Source of the DNA: Crambe crambe
Taxonomy: Eukaryota > Porifera > Demospongiae > Poecilosclerida > Crambeidae
Assembly: GCA_963924555.1 (NCBI GenBank)
Contig: OZ004581.1
Span: forward strand, 4,154,001-4,218,000
Direction: 5' to 3'
DNA length: 64,000 nucleotides
Below are positions 12,859-24,872 of this stretch, one piece after another. Below the pieces are notes generated by a model, which had not been told where the DNA came from, made no database searches, and saw nothing but the letters and a program-made list of their open reading frames with translations. Numbering within the stretch: the first letter of the stretch is position 1; the number at the start of each line of letters is the position of its first letter. A program made the position numbers and the translations under genes.

Positions 12859-14014
12859 ATGGCTACAAAGAGAGTGGTGACGTATGATAAAGTTTATCAG
12901 TACTTGAGTAAGGCTGACTCGAAATACGCTGCTAACTGTTCAGAAAGCAGGAGGAGAGCTATAAGAAAATTTTCTAAGAATGTTGTACTGGTAGATGGAG
13001 TTCTCCATTATGATGAGAGGAAGTGGATCTCTGATTCTAAGCTTCAGCAACAAATATTGAAATCGATCCACAGTGATTCTAGTGGCAGGTGTCACTTTGG
13101 GAGAGATAAAACGAGAGAGAAAATAGCCAAGAGATATTACTGGCATGGAATGTATGATGATATTGATTTGTTTGTTAAAACCTGCATCGATTGTCAGAAG
13201 GTAGCTATGGCAGCATCTTTAATATTATAAAGCAAAAAACTATGGTTATTATTTTTTCTCAGGCTAATCCTAAATTCATGAAATCATTTTCCACTTTGAA
13301 GCCAATTCCTATCTCGAGTACTTGGGATAGAATTGGGATTGATCTAATTGGCCCGCTTCCTGCTACAAGGAAAGGAAATAAGTCAGTTGTAATACAGCAA
13401 TAGCTAGCTATATGTTAGCCGCAGATTATCATGTGGTTTTGTGCCTGTTTTTTCCTGAACATAATTATTATGTAGCTATGCATGTCCTTGTTAGAATGTG
13501 CATGCATGCTAACTTTTATATTTTGTTTCAGATATATCATCACATGTATTGATTATTATTCCAAATGGGTGGAGGCCAAGGCATTGCCAACTAAGGAGGG
13601 TCATGGTGTGGCACAATTTTTATATTCATTGATTTGTAGGCATGGTGTACCAAATAAAGTCATGTCTGACCAGGGAAGAGAATTTATTAATTCCGTTAAT
13701 AGCCACCTTTTTAAAGTTACTGGAGTGAAACATATTATATCACTCCACAAACCAATGGTTTAGTCGAACGGTTTAATCAAACTTTACAAAGGTCCTTATT
13801 AAAAATGGTTGGACAAAATGAAAATGAGTGGGAAAGTTACCTCGATTCAGTTCTATTTTCATATCGAACAAGCAAGCAGGACTCAACGAAATATTCTCCT
13901 TTCTTTTTGCTCTATGGTCGTGAGCCAAGACTACCAGTAGATTTAATTATTGAAGAAAAAGAGGTGTGTATGTATGTATGTACATGTATGTATGTATGTA
14001 TGTATGTATGTATG

Positions 14015-14045
<31 letters not shown>

Positions 14046-14729
14046 GTATCTGTGTGTGGGTTTCTTGATCAGCAATAATTATACATAGTAATGATATACA
14101 GGGAGATGATTTAGATGAAGACAAGAATGATGAAGGTGGAGCTGAGGTACTCAATTAATTTGGTGCATGAAAGAGGCACGACTGTCACAGGGCCACCCTC
14201 CCATATCTTTTTATTATTAGCTCAACTGCATGTCTATGCAGGGAGATGATGGAGATCAAGATTTGAAAAGTGACCAGAATATGCAACAGTTGGTAAAAGT
14301 GGGAGATGATAAGGTAATAAAACAGTCATTGTGTAGCTATAATAATTATTATTATAAACATAATAGTTGTTGCAGGAAGATGATCTAGAAGATCGGGTCA
14401 AGATGATGGTACAGCTAAGGAGCCAGTTGGATGTTCAGGTGAAGAGTAATGTGAAAGCAGCCCAAGAAAAGCAAAAGAAGCATTATGACAGACAGCACCA
14501 GGAAGGATTATTTGAAGTAGGCCAAAAAGTTTTAGTAAGGAACATGAAGAAGTTGTCTAAAAAGGGGGACAAAATGGCACCTAACTGGTTTGGCCCTTAT
14601 GAGGTAGCAGAATGTATTGGCACTAACACATATCACTTGAAAAAGAAAGATGGAAAAGGTCATTTGAAGGTTGCATATAGCAGTACAAGATTAAAACTCT
14701 TCAATGAAAGAGGTAAAAAGCAAAGTTAG
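12859..14729 (+). CDS. Ginger-type integrase/transposase segments
   Basis: Segment 12859-13199 starts MATKRVVTYDKVYQYL and contains the zinc module (CHFGRDKT, YYWHGMYDDID, CIDCQK). Segment 13263-13382 has WDRIGIDLIGPLPATRKGN with the first catalytic Asp. The segment near 13533-13763 has YYSKWVEA and SDQGREF with the second Asp; the region carrying the catalytic Glu follows. Downstream come WESYLDSVLFSYRTS and LLYGREPRLP. Segment 14378-14729 has the GPY/F module (APNWFGPYEV). Apparent introns separate the segments, one with a TATG microsatellite. The coding region does not look fully intact. The product would bind the ends and integrate the element. Confidence 0.72.
13969..14044. repeat. (TATG)n microsatellite
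   Basis: About 76 bases of TATG/TGTA tetranucleotide repeat lie in an apparent intron of the integrase gene. Frames through it give Met-Tyr-Val-Cys repeats and are artefacts. Confidence 0.9.
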
Positions 14730-14991
14730 CTATAGCTATATTAGCTAATACTATAATATATTATCCCAGAGTTAGAATCTATTCAACCCACAAAAGGAGA
14801 TGTTGCTTCATCCAAAAAAACAGATTTCAGTTCTACTCCATTAGAAAGGAATAAAGATCAGTCATCTACTAAGAGTTTGCCATTCATTTATTCATGTTCA
14901 CATGAGGTATAACCCTTCTAGCTAGAAAAGTTTACAAATTTTAAACGTATTATACGTATCATGTTATTATAGGAATTAATAGATGCTTTAA

Positions 14992-16552
14992 TTGATCAAC
15001 TTACTGATGACCACCTTCTCCGTTTATGGAAAAGTGGCGATGATTTCAGGACAATTGATGCTGAATTGGATGACTTTTCTGAGGTATATGCATGCAGTTA
15101 TGTACCAACATTGTGACATCGGTTGGATACCTATTCTTGTTCAGCTTGAAAAAAGTTGTATGTTGGGTGATGAACATGGCTTGAGTAAAGACTTAGATGT
15201 CATGTTTTGGATAGCACACAGGGAACATCATGGCAAGCCTCAGTTGAGAGACACCACCGATTTTGTCATCATCAGTGAAGTATTGCATAGGGAGTTTGAT
15301 TTATTCAAGGAATCTACAATGAAAAAAGGCTGTAGCTTTGTTGCAGTTAATGAGCTGCTGAGTTTTTATTGCTCCCAGTCTTCTAGGAAGTTTTCTACAA
15401 TACATAAGTTTGGATACTCATATGTAGAATTAAGTGCAGCACGAATTGATTCACTAATTGATTGGATGCTAGAAATGAGAAATAAGTATAAGCAGGAAGG
15501 AAGAGCAATTTTTTTGATTGGAGCTGAATCACTACTTTCTGCTACTAAAGGTTAGGTTGATCCAATTATGGCACAACATTGTAATAATTATAACATAATA
15601 TGCATGTATAAAAAAGTGGGTACAAAGAGGAAATTACTAAAAGACTACCAATGGAGGCAAGAAATGCAGAAGTAATGAAGACCATAGTATCAAGTAAGCA
15701 GTGTATATTAAAATTAATGACTTGACTGTGATTATACATGCAAGCAGTGTTTCAAGAGTTAATGTGCAAGCTCAATGCCTATTCGAGAAAATAAGGTCTC
15801 AGAAGAAGCAAGAGCTCGAGCATTCCAAGTATTATAGTTACTGTATTTGTGCAACAAGTGCAATCATGCACTTGTATTATTTTTATGTGCAGGATGTATA
15901 TTGATCTCACTGTTGGTGATACCTCCAAGAAACCGAAGAAAATTTCCAAATAGATACCTGATTTGGACTTGACCATGTTTGATAAGCAAAGCCTTCTTGA
16001 TTCTGTTGGGTGAATGACTGATACAATCATTAATGCCGCACAGATACTTATAAAGCAGCAATTTCCCCACATCCAAAGTCTTCAGGATGTAGCATTAGGG
16101 CAGACTATGAGTTTCCACGTTCAGATGGGTGAATTCCTGCAAATCATTTATTCCAGTAATCATTGGTTTACTATATCTTCTATTGGAGTCAGTCATCCCA
16201 CTGTAAAAGTATTTGATAGCATGTATTCCTCAGTTCCTACACTGGGAAGAGTTCAAATTTCCTGTCTTCTCTGCACACCAGAGGATTTAATTAAAGTCAG
16301 AATTATGGATGTTTCAAAACAAGTATGTTAATTGCATATTGATATCTATAATCATTATGTTCCTATTGTAGGTGGGTGGCTATGATTGTGGACTATTTGC
16401 CATTGCTTTCGCCACAGCAGAAGCACATGGAAAAGATCCCGATGTGTGCAATTTTAATCAGGCTGCAATGAGACAACATCTTTACAGATGCTTCTCATCT
16501 AGGAAACTAACACCCTTCCCTGAGAAAGAGCATAGTAGAGCTGGTGGTTGAA
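14992..16552 (+). CDS. Ulp1-type (C48) cysteine protease part of the transposon
   Basis: The stretch 15100-15555 (DVMFWIAHREHHGKPQLRD and onward) is a linker of unknown role. Segment 16014-16321 contains SSNHWFTISSIG (catalytic His) and VKVFDSMYSS (catalytic Asp). After an apparent intron, 16372-16552 gives GGYDCGLFAIAFATAEAHG with the Cys in the usual DCG context, ending near EKEHSRAGG. This His-Asp-Cys order is that of Ulp1/SENP proteases, which cleave SUMO-like conjugates; such domains occur in several eukaryotic DNA transposons. It probably belongs to the same transcript as the integrase. Confidence 0.68.
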
Positions 16553-16890
16553 ATCAGAAGATGATATTCCAGTGCATTGCAATTGTAGAATGCCAGAAAT
16601 TAATGATGTCCCTATGATTGAATGTAGTGTGTGTCTAATTTAAAGTGGTTTCATGTTGGATGTTGCCATTACACTGATGAACAATTCTGATGTGGAATGG
16701 CTATGTCAGTTTGTAAGAACAACTAGCTAACTATTTATGACTAGTAATGTTCTCATTAGTAGCTAATACAAAGGGCTATAATAATAATATCAACTATGCA
16801 TGCAGATCTGCAAACCTGCTAGGCGGAACACAACCGCTATTATCTGTATGAACCGGAACTTTTTCGCTAGCTCGTTAGTTCCGGGGGAAC

Positions 16891-17919
16891 TAGGTCAGAA
16901 GTAAAAGTAAGTTACAGGTAGCCATGATTTCTTAGCAGGGGGAGCCAGTAGATCCATCAATAAGCCCAGGAGCCAGTAGATGAAGATGTCACTCCAAATA
17001 TTTTGGAAACTCTGCTCCTCCAACGATGAAGAAATCTCTAGTTAGCTAGCTAGCGCGCGAGATAACGTGTGGGCGTGGTCAAAATCATTACGTATTTTTA
17101 GCTGGTATTAGATTATTAGCGAAAATTACAAATTCAACGCTAAAATTCGCTAAAATGAGTACCCGTTAATAAAAGTTACCTTAAGGTAACAGCTTCCTAC
17201 ATGCAGCTGCCTGGCTGGTACAAGTAATCTACCACATGATTAATAGGCAATTACATGCTTTTTCATGCAATTTGTATAATTGCATTCGAAACTGTCTAAA
17301 TTGCACTCGGCTTCGCCTCTTGCAATTACCTAGCCAGTTTCTCATGCAATTATACCCAAATTGCACTCAAAAGCATGTGATTACCTATACCAATAATAAT
17401 AATAATAATAATACAGAGTGATAAAATCTCCTCGATCTCCTAGGATTGTTGCTCACTATATAGCTATAGCTAGCTAGCTATTATCTACTATAGCTAGCTA
17501 GTAATAAAATCTCCTGTGGTATATTAAAATTCCTAGCTCTGTGCAATATTAGGTAGGTAGTTATATGTAGCTAGCTAGCTATGTTGCTCACTTGAGCTAT
17601 GTTATAGCTGTATATATATATATATGTAGAATAATTTTTTACTTTCTATGGTAGCTAAGAGACATGTTCTGTAGCATCTAGCTAGCTATTATACGTAAGT
17701 AGCTACTGTATCTAGGATATTTTCCAATACTGATTTGTATAAAGCTCTATCATGCATTCACATCAATAGATCAGTTAATAATAATTATTTGCTGCTATAA
17801 ATATTCCATCGTTGTACACTTGCCAAAAAATATTAACTTTCTAGCTATACAGAGCTAGCTAGCAAGATACTAGCAGCTAGTGCTAAGATTCTAGCATAGT
17901 TTCCAGAGTCTGAGTCCAA
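16891..17919. other. Non-coding stretch rich in AGCTAGCT
   Basis: No gene recognised. The stretch has AGCTAGCTAGCT runs (about 17460-17700), a short AAT repeat near 17391-17412 and a small inverted repeat around 17245-17385 (GCAATTACATGCTTTT and its complement). Confidence 0.5.
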
Positions 17920-18299
17920 GTGTGGAAGCTGCTGAGCCAAACTCTCTTCAATCATTGCCAGGACGGCGGAGTTACTTGGCAATTTCACCACGAAGCCAGA
18001 GCAAGAGAGGACTCTTCACAGAAATTTGTAACTGGCCATAATGTCTTTGTGTCACTCCCTACTGGCTATGGAAAATCATATATTAGCTACTTCCTAGTTT
18101 CTTCGATAGGTCCATGGACAAGAAGTCTACTGTATTAATAGTGTCTCTAAGTGAAGGATCAAGATGCAGCCATAGCTGCATTCTCCCTGGTTCTATAAGA
18201 GAGAAGACTGGTTGCAAGAAGACTGCTTGCAATGTTAAGCTGCAACTCTGTTTCTTCTCCTCTGTGAGGAGACATCTCTTCCATGCTGCTACAATTTAA
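17920..18299 (+). pseudogene. RecQ-like helicase fragment
   Basis: A plus-strand frame gives QKFVTGHNVFVSLPTGYGKS with the helicase Walker A motif (PTGYGKS), as in RecQ-type DNA helicases. A second frame shortly after gives KKSTVLIVSLSE, resembling the strand that follows motif I, so the reading frame is broken between them. Only this short region is present; the DEAH box and the rest of the ATPase are absent. It is a truncated remnant, probably spread with mobile elements. Confidence 0.55.
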
Positions 18300-18770
18300 T
18301 TTTATGCTCGCACTTTTTAAATCATAGTCATACGTCATAATAAACCACGCCTGAGAACGACGGATTAGACAAGACCCCTATTTTTTTTAGAGGGGGCTGC
18401 GCGCGCGAGACTACCCCCAGCTAGCTAGCTATGCATGGCCGGCCGTACCACTACAAATGAGCTGGCTCCAGCTCTGTCAGACTAGACCAATCTGAGCGGA
18501 AAGAGCGCTCGTTTTCCCGAATTTCCTCTTCTAAATTTCTGAGGCTGATGGCGATATCAGCAGCTAAGTTTTAGCGCTAGCCGCATTGTGGAGCATGCGC
18601 GATCGACGACTACGACCAACCACGCCCACCTGATAGAAAATCTGGTCCGGCCAAAACCGGAGCAGCCGGACCGGTTCCGCCGCCCATGTTAAATACAGCT
18701 AGCTGCGATAATATATCCTGGCAGCGACATAATATCCTAGGAGATTAGACCTAATCTTCCAGCGACAAAA
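18300..18770. other. GC-richer non-coding stretch
   Basis: No gene seen. It contains CGCGCGCGAGA, a GGCCGGCCG palindrome and CCGGACCGG, giving a locally higher CpG content than the flanks. It lies directly upstream of the right inverted-repeat arm and could hold the promoter of channel copy 2, but no specific element was recognised. Confidence 0.4.
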
Positions 18771-19176
18771 TAAACTGTGACACCGGCACTCCAAGAAGAA
18801 AAACCCCGATGCCGGTATTGGCTGGGTATCCACTGCGAATTAGCAAGGCGTGGCTGGCTCTAGCAGGTATTATTTAAAAATTTAGTATTTCCATCTCAGA
18901 AGAAAGCTGATGTTCAGCTGAAATGTCTCATCAGGTAACAATTCCTGTTGATGTCGAAGAATCAGATGAAAGAGAAACCAATGAACAGGTATAGTACTAG
19001 CATTCATTGGTATAGTTAGACACCGAGACATAGGAAACCTTGAGCTGGCCGATGTGTCTAACTAATTTAGGGGCTGTATGCATGCAATCATGTAAATTTG
19101 TGCTGTAGACCCAGTACTAAAAATTAATGCATTGATGTACGTACTACAGGGTTTGTTTTGCTGCACCATTCTACTT
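18771..19176 (+). repeat. Right arm of large inverted repeat; holds channel copy 2 exon 1
   Basis: Inverted match to 12273-12727. From GCCGGTATTGGCTGGG inward to TGCACCATTCT at its outer end, the arms agree almost base for base except for one block missing here. The predicted start codon of channel copy 2 (18923) and its first donor (after 18988) are inside this arm. High identity implies recent origin or gene conversion. Confidence 0.82.
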
Positions 19177-22100
19177 AAAACTATAGTCTAATAGTATTGG
19201 TATAACCAACACCCCCCTCGTCTAGCAGCTAGTAAACGTGATTGCATTCTCTCCTTCACCATTCAAGGAATTCACGTCCTGCTAGTTTCCATTTCAATCT
19301 GATTGAGCTTCTAGTTGTCCTGTGTCATAAAACCATGCATTGATAATGTTGTGTTTCTTTTCTCTGCAAGGTTTCTTCAGAAAATGCTCTGGGAAATGAT
19401 GCATGTCAGTTGAAGTTAGAGACTGATATCATCAAGGTACATATATACATACTGATAGTATGCATGCTGATGCACAGATCTGCAAGCCTGCAGACAATGT
19501 CTCATTGCTTTACCCAGCTGGTTTCTTCTTGCATGTTATGCTGTAAAGGACCTGTGTGGCAATGGCTAGCTCTGCCATGCACAATGCACCTAAGCTAATG
19601 TTTGCACAGTCACTAATAAAGGGAATAAGAGTTCAGGAGCTGGAATTACTACCTACGCAAGTTTACATAGTCACACTCAAAGTAAACTTACACTTAGAGT
19701 TAATCTGTACATACAGTACCCACATTCCAACCAAGTTCAGTCATACCAGTGAAGTAGCCATAAATATAGCTGGCCGATATCAATCAGTGGACCGTTCCAC
19801 TGGAATGGAATGGTGGAATGGAATACTGGAATGAGTTAATATACAAGAGGGAAGGGACCGAAGGAGTTGCTGGACTTTCACAACAAGAAAAAGAAGTTAT
19901 TTATGTACATTTCTGAGCTGGGAAATGATATATTTAGGTATCTCCAAATTGTGCGGTCCTGTACACAGGAAATAATGTGGTAATCAAGACTGGCACTCAA
20001 TTCCTTGTCCTATGGTGGGCAAGATGGTTTGGAATATTTTTGCAAGAATCCAGATATGAAGCATAATCATAGGAGAAAAAAGTTACCCTTAGGAGCGAAT
20101 GACGAAATGGATGCACCTGGAGTGAAGGGCATGGGAATAGGCTGAGAGAGTGAAGGATAGGTACATTTGCAAACAATAACAAAAAAAAGTGTTCCAGTAT
20201 TCCATTCCACCATTCCATTCCAGTGGAATGGTCCACTGATTCATAACAGCCAAATTTAACTACAGAGGTTTCCAGGTTAGTTGGCACAAATTTGCCAACA
20301 GTGCAGAATTAAATTCGTGCTCGCTAAAATTAAGACCATTGCACAGTATATTTTGCTCACTTAATTATATCTTGCACATGCATAAATTCTACTGGTCAAC
20401 CAACCTGAAAATGTAAGTAGAGAAATGTGTAGGGCAATGCACATGCTCAGTTTACCCAAGGTTGTCGTGAAATAAATTATGTTACAAGATAATATCATAG
20501 TAGAATTCCTCGGTAGCACTGCTTCCTTAGTAGACAGTCTCCCACACCTCCTTTGTTACCCTGAAAGTAAAAGGCTGTGGTCAGCAAACCTTTTCATGCT
20601 GTGAAGGTTGTCACTGATTTTCCTCGATCTGCCGCTATATGGTTATCAGGGGTCCTCCTCAAGGGTAGAAACAGGACTGTGATTGTTAAATAGTGAGATA
20701 TAACTCCTGGTGCAGTAGATAAACAGTTTAGTGGTAAGATAGAGATAGTACTTACTAGTAGGTACTTGCTTCCTATGCATTATGCCTGGAGAGAACCCTG
20801 GTTATGAAATATAGCAGTGTGAATTTGTGTATCACTAGATACTTTATGATATCATTCAGGCTATTCAGGAAGGAAATATTGAGAAGGTGAAGGAATGGAT
20901 ACGCTCTGTTGAGGATAAGAGAAGTTCTGATGAAGCATCTACCTTCTGTGTTAATAATATTATTGATGTTCGAAAAGACAGTTTCCAAATAAAGAGATGT
21001 GAATTGAAGCGTGAGGGTATGACAGCACTGCACTACGCGGTTTCATACTGCAAGAAAAATATTGTTGAAATTCTGCTGAAAGCTGGTGCAGGTACAGAAT
21101 TACTGGAGACCACAGAGAGTGTGGCCAGTAGACAACTTCATAGAGTGTAATTAAGTGCCAGCAAACTCCTGTGACCCAATGCACTCTATAAATAGTCACG
21201 TTGTCACATACTGAGAGAGCAGTAGCTCTCAGAATTAAGTGTGACATATATGTAGGGATTGTTGGCTTGATATACAGAACAAAGATTGACCCCATTCATT
21301 TCTACCTTTGTTTACTTACTTTTTTGAGCAATCAAATAAATTTAGTTTCCTTTACATTGACTCTTTCAAATAGAAAAGATCATAGCTGGCAGTAGAATTC
21401 AGATATAGTGCAGTAATGTAGGGATTGTTGGCTGACTATTCCCTACCCTTGTTTATGGGTGTCGAAAAAATTTATATGTCGCCATATATTCATTAATGCA
21501 GTACTCCATACACTTCATATCTCTAAATGGAGTGCTTCATTTATGAATACAGCAGGTCCATTATATGTGGACATGAAAATAGGGTGCCATGTGTGTCCTA
21601 TGTAGGTAATACTTGTGTGACATCTATAATGGAGCGCTCCATATAAATGCAGAACTTCATAAATATATGATTACGAATTGCTTTATTAAAAAAAATGAAT
21701 GCCTTATAGCACCACATTCTATCATGTGTGACCTCTATGTGCTTAGCTAGTCAGTGCAAATGAAATGTATTTACTATAAAATGGCTTCAAGCAGTGGCAT
21801 AGGAAGATGGTTTGGGTGGCCAGGTTAGGTGGCCAGGTTAGGGACATAATTTTGCTATTTCACATTAACATGATGATTGTGATGACAGGTAACCCCACCC
21901 CCTTTTCCCCCTGTAGCTAAAATAGTGCACTATAGTGCCCCAGAAATTTTTACCTAGAAAATAGTCTATGTATACATGACACATCCGTATTGCACTGTAT
22001 TAAGGCTTGTATACTTTCAAGGTCACACATTAGATTAATCACACAATAACTATTATTTCCTTTAACAGTCACACCTGTGACCATGCACGTGTCACTTCAA

Positions 22101-24838
22101 AGATGTCTCTCAGAAAATAGAAAATAGTCTATATATACATGACACATCAGTATTGCACTGTATTAAGGCTCATATACTTTCAAGGTCACACATTAGATTA
22201 ATCACACAATGACTGTTAACAATCACATCTGTGACCATGCATGTGTCACTTCAAAGATGTCTCTCAGAAAACAGAAAATAGTCTATATATACATGACACA
22301 TCCGTATTGCACTGTATTAAGGCTCGTATACTTTCAAGGTCACACATTAGATTAATCACACAATAACTGTTATTTCCTTTTTAACAATCACACCTGTGAC
22401 CATGCACGTGTCATTTCAAAGATGTCTCTCGAAAAATCGAAAATAGTCGAGGTATACATGATTACCCATGCATATTGCACTGTACTTCATGTATTGTAGC
22501 ATTGAAGGTTTCATCATGATATTGTGTAAACCGAAATGAATCTGATCTGGAAGGGAAATGCTGACGGAGCTTGTATCTATACTGTTCGTAATAATTATTA
22601 ATGATTGCCACTGACCTAATTTTTATAATTATTTTAAGGCCTTTATGCATATACCAGTAAAAGAATAATATTTATTCTAAATAAAAAAGAGAAGTAGGGA
22701 TGGCTGAGCCAACTATTCCTACTCCACTCCCATGATGAGATATAAAGGGAGTGAAGTAGGAATAGTTACCTCGTAGTTAGTGATAGGTAAGGGGTTACTT
22801 GACTCTCTTGTTGCTGAACTTTTTTGAACCGCACACAGACATCCCTACTTCTCTTTTTTATTTAGAATAAATATTTTTTCCTTTACTTGTTCATCATCTT
22901 CTTTGATGTAATGCTCTATTATTTTATTACAGGCAACTGGATGCTATCAAAAGTTAAAGTTCATGTATTGTAGCTATGTAGTTCATTGCATAATATTGTA
23001 TGAGCCCAAATGAATCTGATCTGGAAGATCTGTACAGTGATTGCCATTGACAATTTTGTATATAATTTTTAAGGCCTTTACTGATATGTAACTGATATAC
23101 TGTTGCATCAAGGGTCAGGGGTGCTGGAAGCTATTTTTGACTGAGGGGGCACTTGCATCATTGTACAGTGCAAATTTCATGTAATCTATGATATAATGAA
23201 TATGTGGAAAATTAGTCATTATTGATCACACCAAAAAATCTATCATTTAGCTACGAATTTTTCTTTATGGACATGCAAGAGCATTATATCGTTGAAATCC
23301 ACCCAGTTAAAGAACACTGCTTAGCCATTATTAAACTGCACACTGTCAGGTACAATAAGCATGCACTTCCCAGGCCCATAGTTAGCAGTAGGGCTGGTAG
23401 GGCGATGGCCATACCACTTTTTGAGCATTATAGTTAATTATGCCGGATTAGATAGGTGGGGTTGCAGGACTAGGACTGGGCCATGGGGAAGGGTGCAAGA
23501 AAGAGCAAGTTATTTAGAGGCTCCATGTTGGTTTCACTTACATGCTGCCACTTTTAGCATTTTTGCTTCATAATTGGATCAATTTCCCCAAATCTCCCTA
23601 GCACATATTTGTGTGCATTATGTATGACAGCATGAGTATAGGCAAAGGTGTGAACCATCTCAAAAATTGCTAGCTAGCTATTATACTCAAACTCTGAAGT
23701 GACACATGCAAGGTCACAGGTGTTCACGAAGTTAGTATGCACTGAGTTAACTAATGTGTGACCTTGAAAATGAAAGCCAAAATGCTCCAAAGTGACACAT
23801 ACAAGGTCACAGGTGTGATTGTTAAGGAAGTCTCAGTTAGTATGCACTGAGTATCTAATGTGTGACCAAGCCAAAATGGATGTGTCAAAAATGGATGTGT
23901 CATGTATACATAGACTGTTTCTTTCTTGACTTAGATGATGATGCCTGTAGATCTAGTAACCACATTAGTTAAGTTAGCTCATATTATGCTCCTAGAGCAG
24001 AAACACAGATGCAGCCCTGTGTCCGGACTTAATAACCTAATGATTTTGCATGTGCGTAAAAATCACACTGATTTATTGAATGAAATTGATGTGGCTAATG
24101 AATTTGTGGGTGAAGACTATACGGCTGTTTGGAAAATTCAAATAACTTAATTGAAACATTGTTGTGTAGCTGATAATTATAATGTCACAAAATAATTTAT
24201 TCAAAGGGTAATATCTAAAGTGTTTCCTAGAGTGCGCAAATTGAATCTAAGAGGTCCAAAAATCCAAACATTTTCTGGGGGAACATACCCCCAGACCCCC
24301 CTAGATGGCACACTTTGCGTTCATGATTCCACACCTAACTTCAATCCTGCTTGCTACAGGCTAGCTGCCTGTAAATTGCTAGGTTGGCAATTTACTTAAT
24401 GTAGCAATGTACAAGCAGCTGCTTCTTGCCTGTACTTGCTCTGTTAATGGCCATTAAAGAGTGCCCCCAAGGCCCCCCCCAGCTCAAAATCTGGGGGGGC
24501 CTGTGCCCCCCTGGCCCCCCTGCTTCCAGCACCTATGAGGGTTGATTCATAACCAGACTAGTGCCTAGGGTTTACGCTCTGAGCATTTAGAGACCAACAT
24601 CAAGAGAGAAAGCTAACGGAAACACTTGTCAGTTGCGAGGTCAAGGTCCAGGAATCATGTGCATGGGGTGGAGCATAAAAATGCCTGCCTCGTTGTAGGT
24701 TGAAAGCTAACAAGTCGGAAAATGAGGTGCTATTTTTGAACATGTCAATTTAAAGGTAAAGGATTATAGTGCAGTCGTTTCTGAGTAGATTGGTATAAGA
24801 ATTATAGCATTTGAATGAACCATTTCTGAAATAAGTTG

Positions 24839-24872
<34 letters not shown>

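Larger units (their letters stand above)
12728..16890 (+). mobile_element. Ginger-like DNA transposon (approximate limits)
   Basis: Plus-strand coding segments give, in order, an HHCC zinc-binding module, a DDE integrase core, a GPY/F domain and a Ulp1-type cysteine protease. That combination is known from Ginger DNA transposons, whose transposase is related to gypsy integrases. No reverse transcriptase, capsid, ATPase or DNA polymerase was seen, so an LTR element or Polinton is not supported. Related GTTCC-rich sequence near 12770-12830 and, inverted, near 16826-16890 may be the true ends; otherwise the arms at 12273 and 19176 are. The copy looks degraded. Confidence 0.7.

Noticed and set aside
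13969-14044. Tetranucleotide tract considered as a CRISPR-like or coding repeat
   Set aside because: It is a plain TATG microsatellite without spacers. No CRISPR array exists in the window.
12728-16890. LTR retrotransposon or Polinton, suggested by the integrase
   Set aside because: No reverse transcriptase, protease-RT-RNaseH order, capsid, packaging ATPase or DNA polymerase was seen; the protease is Ulp1-like and the integrase has a GPY/F module as in Ginger elements.
23935-24150. Short plus-strand frame in the long copy 2 intron
   Set aside because: No motif, no matched splice sites, and surrounded by repeats; treated as chance.
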